NCBI RefSeq assembly: GCF_016775705.1
Contig: NZ_CP068760.1
Coordinates: forward strand, 868,001 to 932,000
Length of the DNA: 64,000 nucleotides
Direction of reading: 5' to 3'
From: Chryseobacterium cucumeris
GTDB taxonomy: Bacteria > Bacteroidota > Bacteroidia > Flavobacteriales > Weeksellaceae
A model generated the notes under the pieces. The model ran no database searches. It was not told the origin of the DNA and saw nothing but the letters and a program-made list of their open reading frames with translations. The number at the start of each line of letters is the position of its first letter. Position 1 is the stretch's first letter. The position numbers and the translations under genes were made by a program. Positions 19,463 through 27,540 of the stretch are shown one piece after another.

Positions 19463-20149
19463 ATGAAAATTTTAATTGTAGAAGATAATTCACGCGTTTC
19501 AAGCCTTTTGAAAAGAGGGCTGGAAAGCCAGCAATATCAGGTTTATATTTCGGAAGATGCAGAAGATGCAATTGTCCTGCTGAATAAAATAACATTTGAT
19601 CTGGCCATTACGGATATTATGCTCCCGAAAATGAGTGGTATTGATCTGTGCAAACTGATCAAACAGCAATATCCTGACCTCCCCATCATCATGCTTACCG
19701 CTCTTGGAACGATTGATGAAAAAATTGAAGGATTTGACGCCGGGGCAGATGACTATATGGTGAAACCTTTTGAGATTAGGGAGCTCTATGTGAGAATCAA
19801 AGCCATTCTGCAGAGAAGATCAATTAAAAATAAAGAAGCCTATCTGAACGATCTGGAATATTATGACCTGAAAATTGATAAGAAATTTAACAGGGTTTTC
19901 AGAAATGGAGCGGAAATAGAACTTACTCCCAAAGAATTTAAACTCCTGGTATTTCTGGTAAGCAATGCCGAAAGAATTCTTACCCGTGAAGAAATTGCAG
20001 AAAATGTATGGGGGAATCATTTCGACACAGGGACCAATTATATTGATGTCTATATTGCATATTTACGGAAAAAGATTGATAAAAATTTTGATCATAAACT
20101 GATTCATACCAAACCCGGAGTAGGATTTATTTTTGCTTCACAATTATGA
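19463..20149 (+). CDS. OmpR-family response regulator
   Basis: A 228-residue protein starting MKILIVEDNSRVSSLL. The in-frame ATG at 19373 lies in the -7 promoter element and cannot be the start. The receiver domain shows acidic EDN, the phospho-acceptor in LAITDIMLPKMSG, and the switch residues in MLTALG and VKPFEIREL. The C-terminal winged helix of OmpR/PhoB type follows (LTPKEFKLLVFLVSNAERILTREEI ... YIDVYIAYLRKKID). Its stop codon overlaps the start of the kinase gene by four bases. Four direct repeats upstream are probable binding sites. Confidence 0.95.
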   Translation: MKILIVEDNSRVSSLLKRGLESQQYQVYISEDAEDAIVLLNKITFDLAITDIMLPKMSGIDLCKLIKQQYPDLPIIMLTALGTIDEKIEGFDAGADDYMVKPFEIRELYVRIKAILQRRSIKNKEAYLNDLEYYDLKIDKKFNRVFRNGAEIELTPKEFKLLVFLVSNAERILTREEIAENVWGNHFDTGTNYIDVYIAYLRKKIDKNFDHKLIHTKPGVGFIFASQL

Positions 20150-21519
20150 AAATAGCAACCCGAACAGCACTCATTTATTCCATCCTTACGGCAGGCATCC
20201 TATTTTTGTTTGCCTACGTTCTTTATTTTGTTTCTGAAAAAAACAGAGAAGATGAATTCAATGACCGGCTGGGATACAAAGTGATCTGGCGTTCAGAATT
20301 TATATTTGATGCCAGAATCAGTGATGAAAAAATCCGTGAACTTCACCGGCGTAACCAAAAACTTCTGAATGAAGCAGACATCAGTGTCTATAACAGCAAA
20401 AAAGAGCTTACCTTCACAGATATTCCTCCTCTCAAAAGCAATGAAAAATATCTGGACAAAATTAGCCGGTCCCATAAAAACAGAATATTCTGGCAGCAGG
20501 GTGACCGTCAGTATATTGCCATGCAGTTTCCATCCAACGGAGAAAAATATTATATCATTGGAAGTGCAGTAGATGTTACGGGAAAAGCCCATATTTCTGA
20601 GTTTAAAAAAGATATTATCATCATCTACATCAGCTCCATTGTTATCATTTTTATTATAGGATTTCTTTTTTCCTATTATACGCTTAAGCCTTTAAAGGAT
20701 ATCATTCTCCAGATCCGTGATATTTCAGAGCACAACCTTAATAAACGGCTGGATATTCCCAAAGCAAAAGATGAGATTTATGAACTAACGGAAACTTTTA
20801 ATTCTACCTTCAACAGACTTGAAAAATCCTTCAACAATCATAAGCAATTCGTCACCACTATTTCCCATGAGTTCCGGACACCTCTTTCTACCTTAATTGC
20901 AGAACTTGAGCTTGCCAAGGAACTTAACGTTACCTTGGATGACTATAAGCTTTCTATTGATAATGCTCTGCAGGATGCGAATGATGCTTCGGAACTATCT
21001 TCTGCTCTTTTGGATTTTGCCAGAGCCAGCTATGATGTATCACAAATCAGTTTTACCAATCTACGTCTGGATGAGATTTTGGCAGAAGCCAAGCTTGCAT
21101 TGCTGCAGAAAAATGCCAGTTACAAAATCGGGATCAATTATATGAGCAATGCCTCAGATGATGATGAAAACAATTATGATTTTTATGGCAACCCTTACCT
21201 GCTGCAGGTTGCTTTTTCCAACTTAATAGAGAATGCCTGTAAATATTCGGCAGACAAAAGCTGTCATATCGAGATAGAAACCCAACAGGAACATATCAAA
21301 ATTCATTTTATTGATCATGGGATCGGTATTTCAGAAAAGGATCTTTCAAAAATTTTTGATCTTTTTTACCGCGGTTCCAATAAGAGCTTCGAAAAAGGAA
21401 ACGGAATCGGTCTTTCCATTGTAAAAAGAATTGTAGAAATACATGAAGGAAAATTGACTATCAATTCTGAAGTATCCAAAGGAAGTGTATTTACTGTGGA
21501 ATTTCCTTCCAAAAATTAA
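20146..21519 (+). CDS. Membrane sensor histidine kinase
   Basis: A 457-residue kinase with two transmembrane segments (residues ~9-28 and ~160-185) enclosing a ~130-residue periplasmic sensor. A HAMP-like linker follows (YTLKPLKDIILQIRDISEHNLNKRLD). The H-box is ISHEFRTPLSTLIAELELAKE, the N-box LIENACKYS and the G-boxes HGIGI and GNGIGLSIVKRI. It is translationally coupled to the response regulator. The signal is unknown, but the divergent porin operon is the likely output. Confidence 0.95.
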   Translation: MKIATRTALIYSILTAGILFLFAYVLYFVSEKNREDEFNDRLGYKVIWRSEFIFDARISDEKIRELHRRNQKLLNEADISVYNSKKELTFTDIPPLKSNEKYLDKISRSHKNRIFWQQGDRQYIAMQFPSNGEKYYIIGSAVDVTGKAHISEFKKDIIIIYISSIVIIFIIGFLFSYYTLKPLKDIILQIRDISEHNLNKRLDIPKAKDEIYELTETFNSTFNRLEKSFNNHKQFVTTISHEFRTPLSTLIAELELAKELNVTLDDYKLSIDNALQDANDASELSSALLDFARASYDVSQISFTNLRLDEILAEAKLALLQKNASYKIGINYMSNASDDDENNYDFYGNPYLLQVAFSNLIENACKYSADKSCHIEIETQQEHIKIHFIDHGIGISEKDLSKIFDLFYRGSNKSFEKGNGIGLSIVKRIVEIHEGKLTINSEVSKGSVFTVEFPSKN

Positions 21520-21546
21520 AAAGCAGTCAAAAATGACTGCTTTTTT
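21520..21546. terminator. Bidirectional terminator
   Basis: Perfect 10-bp stem AAAGCAGTCA / TGACTGCTTT around an AAAA loop, with A-run and T-run flanks. It lies between the convergent kinase and L,D-transpeptidase genes and can serve both. Confidence 0.85.
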
Positions 21547-21550
21547 AATC

Positions 21551-22306
21551 TTACGCTTTCAACCATTCTGAGGAAGAAAGATAATTCTGATCAGGATAAT
21601 AGATGAACAGACAGTTTTTGCCTTTAATCGTATTGATTATAGATTGTGTCAGTTCTCTTGGGACGGCAGGGCATCCCCAGCTTCTTCCGATTCTTTTGTG
21701 CATCGCAGCAAATGCATCACTCACATAATCCGCACCATGCATTACAATTGCTCTTCTGTATGCAGCATCATTAAAGCCCTTATCCATTCCCAATAATTTC
21801 AGAGAGTATCCGTTATCACCCTGATAGGTTGCATCCGTGATATAAAATCCCAGGCTGCTCTGCAGCGAACTTTCCTTGTTAGAAAAATTCGTCGCAAATT
21901 CTTCGCCGGTATTTTTTCCGTGTGCTACCAATGAGTTGAACAGAACTTTTTTGTCTTCGAGGTCAATGATCCAAAGTCTTTTTGTGTTAGAAGACATAGA
22001 AAAATCGCAGATAGTCAATAAATGCGAGTCCTGGGTAAGCAATCCTGCTTTTTTTAAATTTTCATAGCCAGTCAATGCTTTTGAGAACACTTCATAATTC
22101 AGTTCATGCCCCGGCTCAAATGCAATAGATTGGTACAGTGCTTCTGATGAAGACACTGCTGCAGTGTTCTTCTCAGATTTCGTTTCAGCTACTTTTTCAG
22201 TTTTCGTTGTTTTCACATTCTCACTTTTCGCCACCACTTTTGGGGAAATGTAGAATGAAGTCGTCACCATGTAAACAAGGCTTAATACGCTATAAAATCC
22301 TTTCAT
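21551..22306 (-). CDS. Murein L,D-transpeptidase catalytic-domain protein (YkuD_2 type)
   Basis: A 251-residue exported protein: an N-terminal hydrophobic segment (VLSLVYMVTTSFYISPKVVA), a charged linker, then an L,D-transpeptidase fold. The catalytic cysteine motif is RIGRSWGCPAVPREL, preceded by a conserved histidine in AIVMHGADYVS. The longer variant of the family (PF13645-like) has exactly this arrangement and is common in Bacteroidota. It would act on peptidoglycan cross-links in the periplasm. It is monocistronic, with a terminator shared with the kinase gene. Confidence 0.88.
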   Translation of the reverse strand: MKGFYSVLSLVYMVTTSFYISPKVVAKSENVKTTKTEKVAETKSEKNTAAVSSSEALYQSIAFEPGHELNYEVFSKALTGYENLKKAGLLTQDSHLLTICDFSMSSNTKRLWIIDLEDKKVLFNSLVAHGKNTGEEFATNFSNKESSLQSSLGFYITDATYQGDNGYSLKLLGMDKGFNDAAYRRAIVMHGADYVSDAFAAMHKRIGRSWGCPAVPRELTQSIINTIKGKNCLFIYYPDQNYLSSSEWLKA

Positions 22307-22433
22307 TCAATACTATATAAATCCAAATTAGTGGGGCAAAATTATAAAAACATAACTACCAAGGGGTTATAACTCTACAAAGTTTAACGCTATTTAAGAA
22401 ACTTTAACGTCCTGATTTTGTGAATTAAAGTGG

Positions 22434-22961
22434 TTATTTTTGAGAATCCGGAACAAATTCCAGACTTATAGAATTCATACAATATCTTAATCCTGTAGGC
22501 TTCGGACCGTCATCAAAAACATGTCCCAGATGGGAATCACATCTTTTACAAAGTACCTCTACTCTATCCATACCGTACGACTGATCTCTTACATAATAGA
22601 CTCCTTCTTTATCAGCTTCAAAGAAACTCGGCCAGCCGCAGCTGCTGGAAAATTTTGATGTCGAACGGAACAGATGATTTCCACATACCGCACAATAATA
22701 TTCTCCTACCTCATCAAATTCGTTATATTTTCCTGTAAAAGCTCTTTCTGTTGCCGCTTCTCTGGCTATTGCGTATAGATCCGGAGCAAGGATTTTTTTC
22801 CATTCTTCATTGGAAACATTGAGTTTTGAAGTATCTGTTCTGGAGTAGTATGGATTGCTTTTTGCTTGTGTATTTTCCATAGGAGTTTTTTTAATAGGTT
22901 CATATTTCTGCGTACATGCCTGCAGAATAATTAATAGGGTTATTGAAATTAAAAATTTCAT
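22434..22961 (-). CDS. msrB: Peptide-methionine (R)-S-oxide reductase, lipoprotein form
   Basis: A 175-residue protein starting MKFLISITLLIILQAC, a lipoprotein signal with Cys16. The frame runs 52 codons further upstream, but that stretch overlaps the divergent gene and lacks a signal peptide. The MsrB domain shows zinc-binding CxxC pairs (YCAVCGNHLF; LCKRCDSHLGHVF), GWPSF and the catalytic cysteine in LRYCMNSISLEF. It reduces methionine-R-sulfoxide in oxidised proteins, here probably in the periplasm. Confidence 0.93.
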   Translation of the reverse strand: MKFLISITLLIILQACTQKYEPIKKTPMENTQAKSNPYYSRTDTSKLNVSNEEWKKILAPDLYAIAREAATERAFTGKYNEFDEVGEYYCAVCGNHLFRSTSKFSSSCGWPSFFEADKEGVYYVRDQSYGMDRVEVLCKRCDSHLGHVFDDGPKPTGLRYCMNSISLEFVPDSQK

Positions 22962-23022
22962 AGTAAATTTTAATTCTTTAACCACGAATGGTTTCATAAC
23001 CAAATTTAGTAAATTTGAGAAT

Positions 23023-24270
23023 ATGAATGACGAAGCAAAAAGAAAACAACTTAGAAAATATAAAGCATTTGCCACCGGATTATTTATCCTGATGGCTGTT
23101 ATTTTCATTGTTACCACTATTTTACAGAAGTCTGATAACTCTCACTGGATTGGCTATGTCCGGGCCTTTGCTGAAGCCGCTATGGTGGGTGCGCTTGCGG
23201 ACTGGTTTGCGGTAACGGCCTTATTCCGGCATCCTCTCGGGCTTCCTATTCCCCATACCAACCTGATTGAAAACAGTAAGCAGAGACTGGGAGACAACCT
23301 TGGAAATTTCGTGGTGGGAAACTTCCTTTCACCTCAGAATATCCGCCCTTACATCCAAAAGCTTAAAGTATCCAATTTTGTGGGAGAATGGCTGGCCAAG
23401 GAAAAAAGCCAGGACATTTTGATTAAAAACCTTTCGGATATTGTTCTTGATATTCTCAATAAACTGGATGATTCTACGGTAAGCCAGTTTATCAGCAAAA
23501 AGGTTTCTGAAATGACAGATGATGTCAAGCTTAATAAAGTAGTAGGAAACGGAATCGGTTATATACTGGAAAAAAATGATCACCAGAGAATCATCACCAA
23601 TCTTTCAAAACAGATCAAAGAATACATCATTGAAAACGATGAAATGATCCAGGAGAGAGTAAAAAAAGGCAGTTATTCCTTCATTCCATCTTTTGTAGAT
23701 AACAAAATTGCTGATAAAATTGCCGACGGACTTTCTGATTTTTTCAAAGAAATAGAAGAAGATCCTCAGCATGAAGTAAGAGCATTGATCACTCAGAAAA
23801 TTCATGAATTTTCCGTTGATCTGAAAGAAGATCCGAAATGGGATGAGGAATTTAAAACGATTAAAAACGGTCTTCTCAAAAATGATAAACTGGATGAATA
23901 TTCCAATGATATCTGGGTTTCCATTAAAAGGACATTGATGAAAGAACTTCAGGAGGAGGAAAACTCGGCTTTGAAAAACTATCTTACTAAAAATTTGAAT
24001 GAGTTTGCCCGGAATTTAAAAACAGATGAAAACCTTCAGAATAAAATTGACCATTGGGTTCGGGTGACAGCTTATAAATACATTCTGAAAAACACTCATC
24101 AATTCGGAAACCTCATCAGTACTACCGTTGGGAACTGGCAGGGAAAAGAGCTCAGTGAAAAACTGGAACTGGAAGTAGGAAAAGACCTGCAGTTTATCCG
24201 GGTTAACGGAACGCTGGTAGGAGGTCTGGTCGGTCTGATTATCTACACCATCGCACACTTCTTCATTTAA
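23023..24270 (+). CDS. DUF445 family membrane protein
   Basis: A 415-residue protein starting MNDEAKRKQLRKYK. It has one transmembrane helix near the N-terminus (TGLFILMAVIFIVTTI), then AFAEAAMVGALADWFAVTALFRHPLGLPIPHTNLI, the signature of DUF445. A long helical region and a C-terminal hydrophobic helix (LVGGLVGLIIYTIAHFF) follow. The in-frame upstream extension to 22855 overlaps msrB on the other strand and is rejected. Function unknown. Confidence 0.85.
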   Translation: MNDEAKRKQLRKYKAFATGLFILMAVIFIVTTILQKSDNSHWIGYVRAFAEAAMVGALADWFAVTALFRHPLGLPIPHTNLIENSKQRLGDNLGNFVVGNFLSPQNIRPYIQKLKVSNFVGEWLAKEKSQDILIKNLSDIVLDILNKLDDSTVSQFISKKVSEMTDDVKLNKVVGNGIGYILEKNDHQRIITNLSKQIKEYIIENDEMIQERVKKGSYSFIPSFVDNKIADKIADGLSDFFKEIEEDPQHEVRALITQKIHEFSVDLKEDPKWDEEFKTIKNGLLKNDKLDEYSNDIWVSIKRTLMKELQEEENSALKNYLTKNLNEFARNLKTDENLQNKIDHWVRVTAYKYILKNTHQFGNLISTTVGNWQGKELSEKLELEVGKDLQFIRVNGTLVGGLVGLIIYTIAHFFI

Positions 24271-24297
24271 AAAACTCAAATCCACGATCACTCAGCC

Positions 24298-25188
24298 ATG
24301 AAAAAAATTTTCAGTGTCTTCTTTTTTTGTTTCCTCACATTTGCTCTGTGTCAAAAAGTTGAATTAAAGAAAGTAACGGATTCTTCCCAGACCTTTACGG
24401 GAGAAATCGGAGGAATTCCGATTACCATAGAACTCAACTACACAGGTGTTGTAGACTGTGATCAGTATCAGCATTATGTGGATGGATGGTATTATTATAA
24501 CAAATACAGAAAGAAAATCCCGCTTACCGGAATATATGATTACTATGGAAAACTGTATTTGTATAATTTTGGAGCAAAACAAAAACAGAATTCAAAGCTT
24601 TTGAAAGAGCAGATCACTTCTCTTCAGAAAGTGGAAAAGACGGATGAAATAGCCCAGAAATTAGCACCAAAGGAATCTATTGTATTTGAAAATAGCAGCC
24701 AGAATACCAACCCTGTTCCCGGATATTTTTATCTGGACAAAAAATCCCAGCCTGCAAAATTATTTACAGGCAATACGATGATCTACCGTCTCAACAATTA
24801 TCTGTACTTACCCAATAATAAGAAAATCAACACCTATGATTTTATCAATAAAGCAGGTGGAAACGAGCTAATCTCCTATTCTTCAGGAGAAAATGGGAAC
24901 AGGATTTTACTGTATTTTGAGGAAATATCAAATTTTAATGCCTGCGGGCAATGCGGTGCAAGCAATGGAGAGAAAGGCTACCGGGTTCTTTACTTCACAA
25001 AAGACTGGAATTATAAAAACTATGAAGAATTCCTGACTGAAAGCTGCCGCGAAAATATATATGACGTTACCAAAACGAAATCCAAAGACAAACAAACAAT
25101 TATCTATAAAATCGGTAAATCCGAAAGCACTCCGCCCCATACGCTTACAGTAAATATTAAAAACGCATCCGTTGTAAAGTCAAAATAA
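24298..25188 (+). CDS. Secreted protein of unknown function
   Basis: A 296-residue protein with signal peptide MKKIFSVFFFCFLTFALCQ. The N-terminal third is Tyr/Gly-rich beta sequence (GGIPITIELNYTGVVDCDQYQHYVDGWYYYNK). A possible metal- or disulphide-forming FNACGQCGAS lies at about residue 216. I do not recognise the family. It begins 27 bp after the DUF445 gene and may share its transcript; a strong terminator follows. Confidence 0.6.
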   Translation: MKKIFSVFFFCFLTFALCQKVELKKVTDSSQTFTGEIGGIPITIELNYTGVVDCDQYQHYVDGWYYYNKYRKKIPLTGIYDYYGKLYLYNFGAKQKQNSKLLKEQITSLQKVEKTDEIAQKLAPKESIVFENSSQNTNPVPGYFYLDKKSQPAKLFTGNTMIYRLNNYLYLPNNKKINTYDFINKAGGNELISYSSGENGNRILLYFEEISNFNACGQCGASNGEKGYRVLYFTKDWNYKNYEEFLTESCRENIYDVTKTKSKDKQTIIYKIGKSESTPPHTLTVNIKNASVVKSK

Positions 25189-25215
25189 AAAAGAGAGTCA
25201 TATCAACTCTCTTTT
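25189..25215. terminator. Bidirectional terminator between the secreted-protein gene and pyrD
   Basis: Perfect 10-bp stem AAAAGAGAGT / ACTCTCTTTT with a 7-nt loop, A-rich on the left and T-rich on the right. It sits between two convergent genes. Confidence 0.85.
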
Positions 25216-25218
25216 ATT

Positions 25219-26256
25219 TTATCTCGGTAATCTGCTGGCTCTTTTTAGTAATTCCTGATTGATGTCGTTGATCAGTTGCGGACCTTCATAAATAAATCCG
25301 GTATACAACTGAACCAGTGTAGCCCCTGCATCCAGCTTCTCCATCGCATCCTTAGCAGAGTGAATTCCTCCTACTCCAATGATTGGAAATGCCCTGTTGC
25401 TTTTATCGGAAAGGTATTTGATCATTTTTGTACTTCTCTCACGGATGGGCTTTCCGCTTAATCCACCATTTCCTATCTGTGCTAAAACTTCCGGAGAGGT
25501 TTTCAGGCCTTCTCTGTTCACGGATGTATTGGAAACTACAATACCATCTATTTTTGTTTCAGCGATCAGATCAATGATTTCGTCTAACTGATTGTTATTC
25601 AAATCCGGTGCAATTTTCAGTAATATAGGTTTCTGTACAGATTTTGACTGGTTTATTTTTTTCACTTCCGTAATCAGTTCTCTCAGATAGTCTACATCTT
25701 CCAGTTTCGCGTGGCTTCCTACGTTCGGGCAGCTCACATTCAATACAAAGTAATCTACATGAGGATGAAGACCTTCAAAACAGTCTAAGTAATCCTGCGT
25801 ATAATTTTCCGGACTTGTATCTGTATTTTTCCCGATGTTTCCACCGATGATTATTTTTCCTTTATTGGATTTCAGTTTTTCAATAGCTGCTTCAAGACCA
25901 TCATTATTGAATCCCATTCTGTTGATGATCCCACCATCTTCAATCAAACGGAACAATCTTTTCTTAGGATTTCCGGCTTGCGCTCTCGGGGTAACGGTTC
26001 CTATTTCTACAAATCCGAAACCAAGATCTCCCAATTCGTTAAATAACACTGCATTTTTATCGAAACCGGCAGCCAGTCCTACAGGATTTTTAAATTTCAA
26101 TCCAAAGACTTCTCTTTCCAGACGTTTGTCTTCAATAGGTTTTGGTAAAAGCAGTTTGGTAAGAAATCCAAAATTTTTAAGCATTGAAAATGTAAAATGA
26201 TGAACTTCTTCAGGATCAAATTTGAAAAGGATCGGACGAATGAGCGATTTGTACAT
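25219..26256 (-). CDS. pyrD: Dihydroorotate dehydrogenase (quinone), class 2
   Basis: A 345-residue class 2 DHODH: an N-terminal amphipathic helix ([23 protein letters not shown]) for membrane association, the FMN-binding barrel with [13 protein letters not shown], the catalytic serine in [12 protein letters not shown], and the phosphate-binding [19 protein letters not shown]. It oxidises dihydroorotate to orotate with quinone in pyrimidine synthesis. The length is typical. No other pyr gene is nearby. Confidence 0.96.
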   Translation of the reverse strand: MYKSLIRPILFKFDPEEVHHFTFSMLKNFGFLTKLLLPKPIEDKRLEREVFGLKFKNPVGLAAGFDKNAVLFNELGDLGFGFVEIGTVTPRAQAGNPKKRLFRLIEDGGIINRMGFNNDGLEAAIEKLKSNKGKIIIGGNIGKNTDTSPENYTQDYLDCFEGLHPHVDYFVLNVSCPNVGSHAKLEDVDYLRELITEVKKINQSKSVQKPILLKIAPDLNNNQLDEIIDLIAETKIDGIVVSNTSVNREGLKTSPEVLAQIGNGGLSGKPIRERSTKMIKYLSDKSNRAFPIIGVGGIHSAKDAMEKLDAGATLVQLYTGFIYEGPQLINDINQELLKRASRLPR

Positions 26257-26556
26257 TGAAAAAAAGTTTTACAAAATTACTCATTTTAAAATTAATGCTA
26301 GATTGATGTATGATATTTTATCGAAATATCTCATATACAGCATCTATAAGATATAAATATTGATGAGATCATTTTTTTCTAAACGCTACGATCGAAAAGA
26401 AAATAAAAGCTATTTATCAATAACTTTGCGAGCATTGCGTTAAAACAATATGTACAGAGAAATCTATGTTATCTGTTAAATGGAATGGGATACTTAGAAA
26501 TCCCATCCTTGTCAAGGTTTAAAACCTTGACAAGGATATTTAAAATCTTAAAGTTT
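26257..26556. other. Intergenic region holding a nested palindrome
   Basis: This 300-bp gap holds no gene. Its right end carries an unusually long inverted repeat (listed separately at 26505-26537). A smaller pair, ATGGGAT (26485-26491) / ATCCCAT (26500-26506), touches its left arm, so the two can form neighbouring or competing hairpins. The rest is AT-rich with no recognised element. Confidence 0.5.
26505..26537. repeat. 33-bp palindrome with 16-bp perfect arms
   Basis: ATCCTTGTCAAGGTTT is followed after one A by its exact reverse complement AAACCTTGACAAGGAT. Each arm contains a smaller palindrome (CCTTG-n-CAAGG), so the element is an inverted pair of dyads. It lies 20 bp downstream of the truC stop and could stop transcription. 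The internal symmetry and lack of a U-tract also fit a dispersed intergenic repeat of the REP/BIME kind. Confidence 0.7.
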
Positions 26557-27255
26557 TCATGAAGAGTACACACTCAGATCAAAATTCAGGATATCTCCTA
26601 CTCTTTTGAATTCCTCATCTATAGCGGCATTTATTGTAATTCTTTCTTTAGAAACAGGATGGTTAAAAATCAACTGATGGGCATGAAGCGTCATTTTGTT
26701 GATGTCAAATGTCTGAAGCCACAACTTATTTTGTTTGTTGCAGCCATGTTTGCGACAGCCCAGGATCGGATGCAAAATATGTTTAAAATGTTTTCTCAGC
26801 TGATGAAATCTTCCCGTTTCAGGAATGGCTTCTACCAAAGAATATCTCGAAGTCTGATGTTTTAAAAAAGGTAAATCTATTTCTGAAGTCTGCAACCGAC
26901 GATAGTACGTAACAGCATTTTGTGTGACTTCATTTTCATTAACTAAATCATAATCAATGGTTTCTTCTTCTTTTGTCCAGCCACGAAGAATGGCCAGATA
27001 TTTCTTCTCCACATCGCGTGATGCAAACTGCTCGCTCATGATTCTAAGAGTATCTTTATCCAGAGTAAACAGCAGAACCCCCGAAGTTTTCCGGTCCAAC
27101 CGGTGTACGGGATACACTTTTTGCCCGATCTGTTTCTTCAATTCCTGAATAGCATAGGTATCAGCTTCTCCGGCATAAAAAGATTTATGAACCAGTAACC
27201 CGCTGGGTTTGTTGATGGCAATAAGATGCTCGTCACGATAAAGAATTTCTAACAT
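26557..27255 (-). CDS. truC: RluA-type pseudouridine synthase (TruC-like)
   Basis: A 232-residue protein without an S4 domain, starting MLEILYRDEHLIAINKPSGLLVH. The catalytic aspartate lies in PVHRLDRKTSGVLLF, the conserved RluA/TruC motif, and ETGRFHQLRKHFKHI is the second conserved block. The short length and absent S4 domain fit TruC, which modifies uridine 65 of tRNA. Assignment to TruC rather than another RluA paralogue rests on length and these motifs. Confidence 0.85.
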   Translation of the reverse strand: MLEILYRDEHLIAINKPSGLLVHKSFYAGEADTYAIQELKKQIGQKVYPVHRLDRKTSGVLLFTLDKDTLRIMSEQFASRDVEKKYLAILRGWTKEEETIDYDLVNENEVTQNAVTYYRRLQTSEIDLPFLKHQTSRYSLVEAIPETGRFHQLRKHFKHILHPILGCRKHGCNKQNKLWLQTFDINKMTLHAHQLIFNHPVSKERITINAAIDEEFKRVGDILNFDLSVYSS

Positions 27256-27359
27256 CCGGCAAAAGTAAAGATTTTTCGATTGATATTATATGCTGCCATC
27301 TTTGTAAACCTAACAGGTTTAGACATTCCTTTATCAATAGCCCCGATCTGAGAGAAAAT

Positions 27360-27421
27360 CCCGCAGTGAGGCGGCGGCGCGAAGCAGAGCCGCCGAGCGA
27401 GGAATTGCAACGGAGAGCGGG
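27360..27421. repeat. GC-rich structured intergenic element
   Basis: In an AT-rich gap, about 60 bp are strongly GC-rich and fold on themselves: outer stem CCCGC (27360-27364) with GCGGG (27417-27421), and inner stem GGCGGC (27370-27375) with GCCGCC (27389-27394). It lies between truC and glyS, on neither coding frame. The phrase GAATTGCAACGGAGAGCGGG resembles a dispersed intergenic element I recall from Flavobacteriia genomes, but copy number cannot be seen here. Confidence 0.55.
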
Positions 27422-27511
27422 TTCCCGGCTCCTGAAAAATTAAATTGTCAATATTTATCTGTTTATTAACTGCTTTTTTTATTGAATCTCATGATTTTGG
27501 ATCCAAATTGC

Positions 27512-27519
27512 TATTTTTG
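27512..27519 (+). promoter_or_regulatory. -7 element of the glyS promoter
   Basis: TATTTTTG matches the TAnnTTTG consensus and places the transcript start about 15 nt before the glyS ATG at 27541. No well-spaced -33 TTG was found, so the call is moderate. It also argues against the upstream in-frame ATG at 27445. Confidence 0.45.
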
Positions 27520-27540
27520 CATTTCAGACGTAAAAAAATT

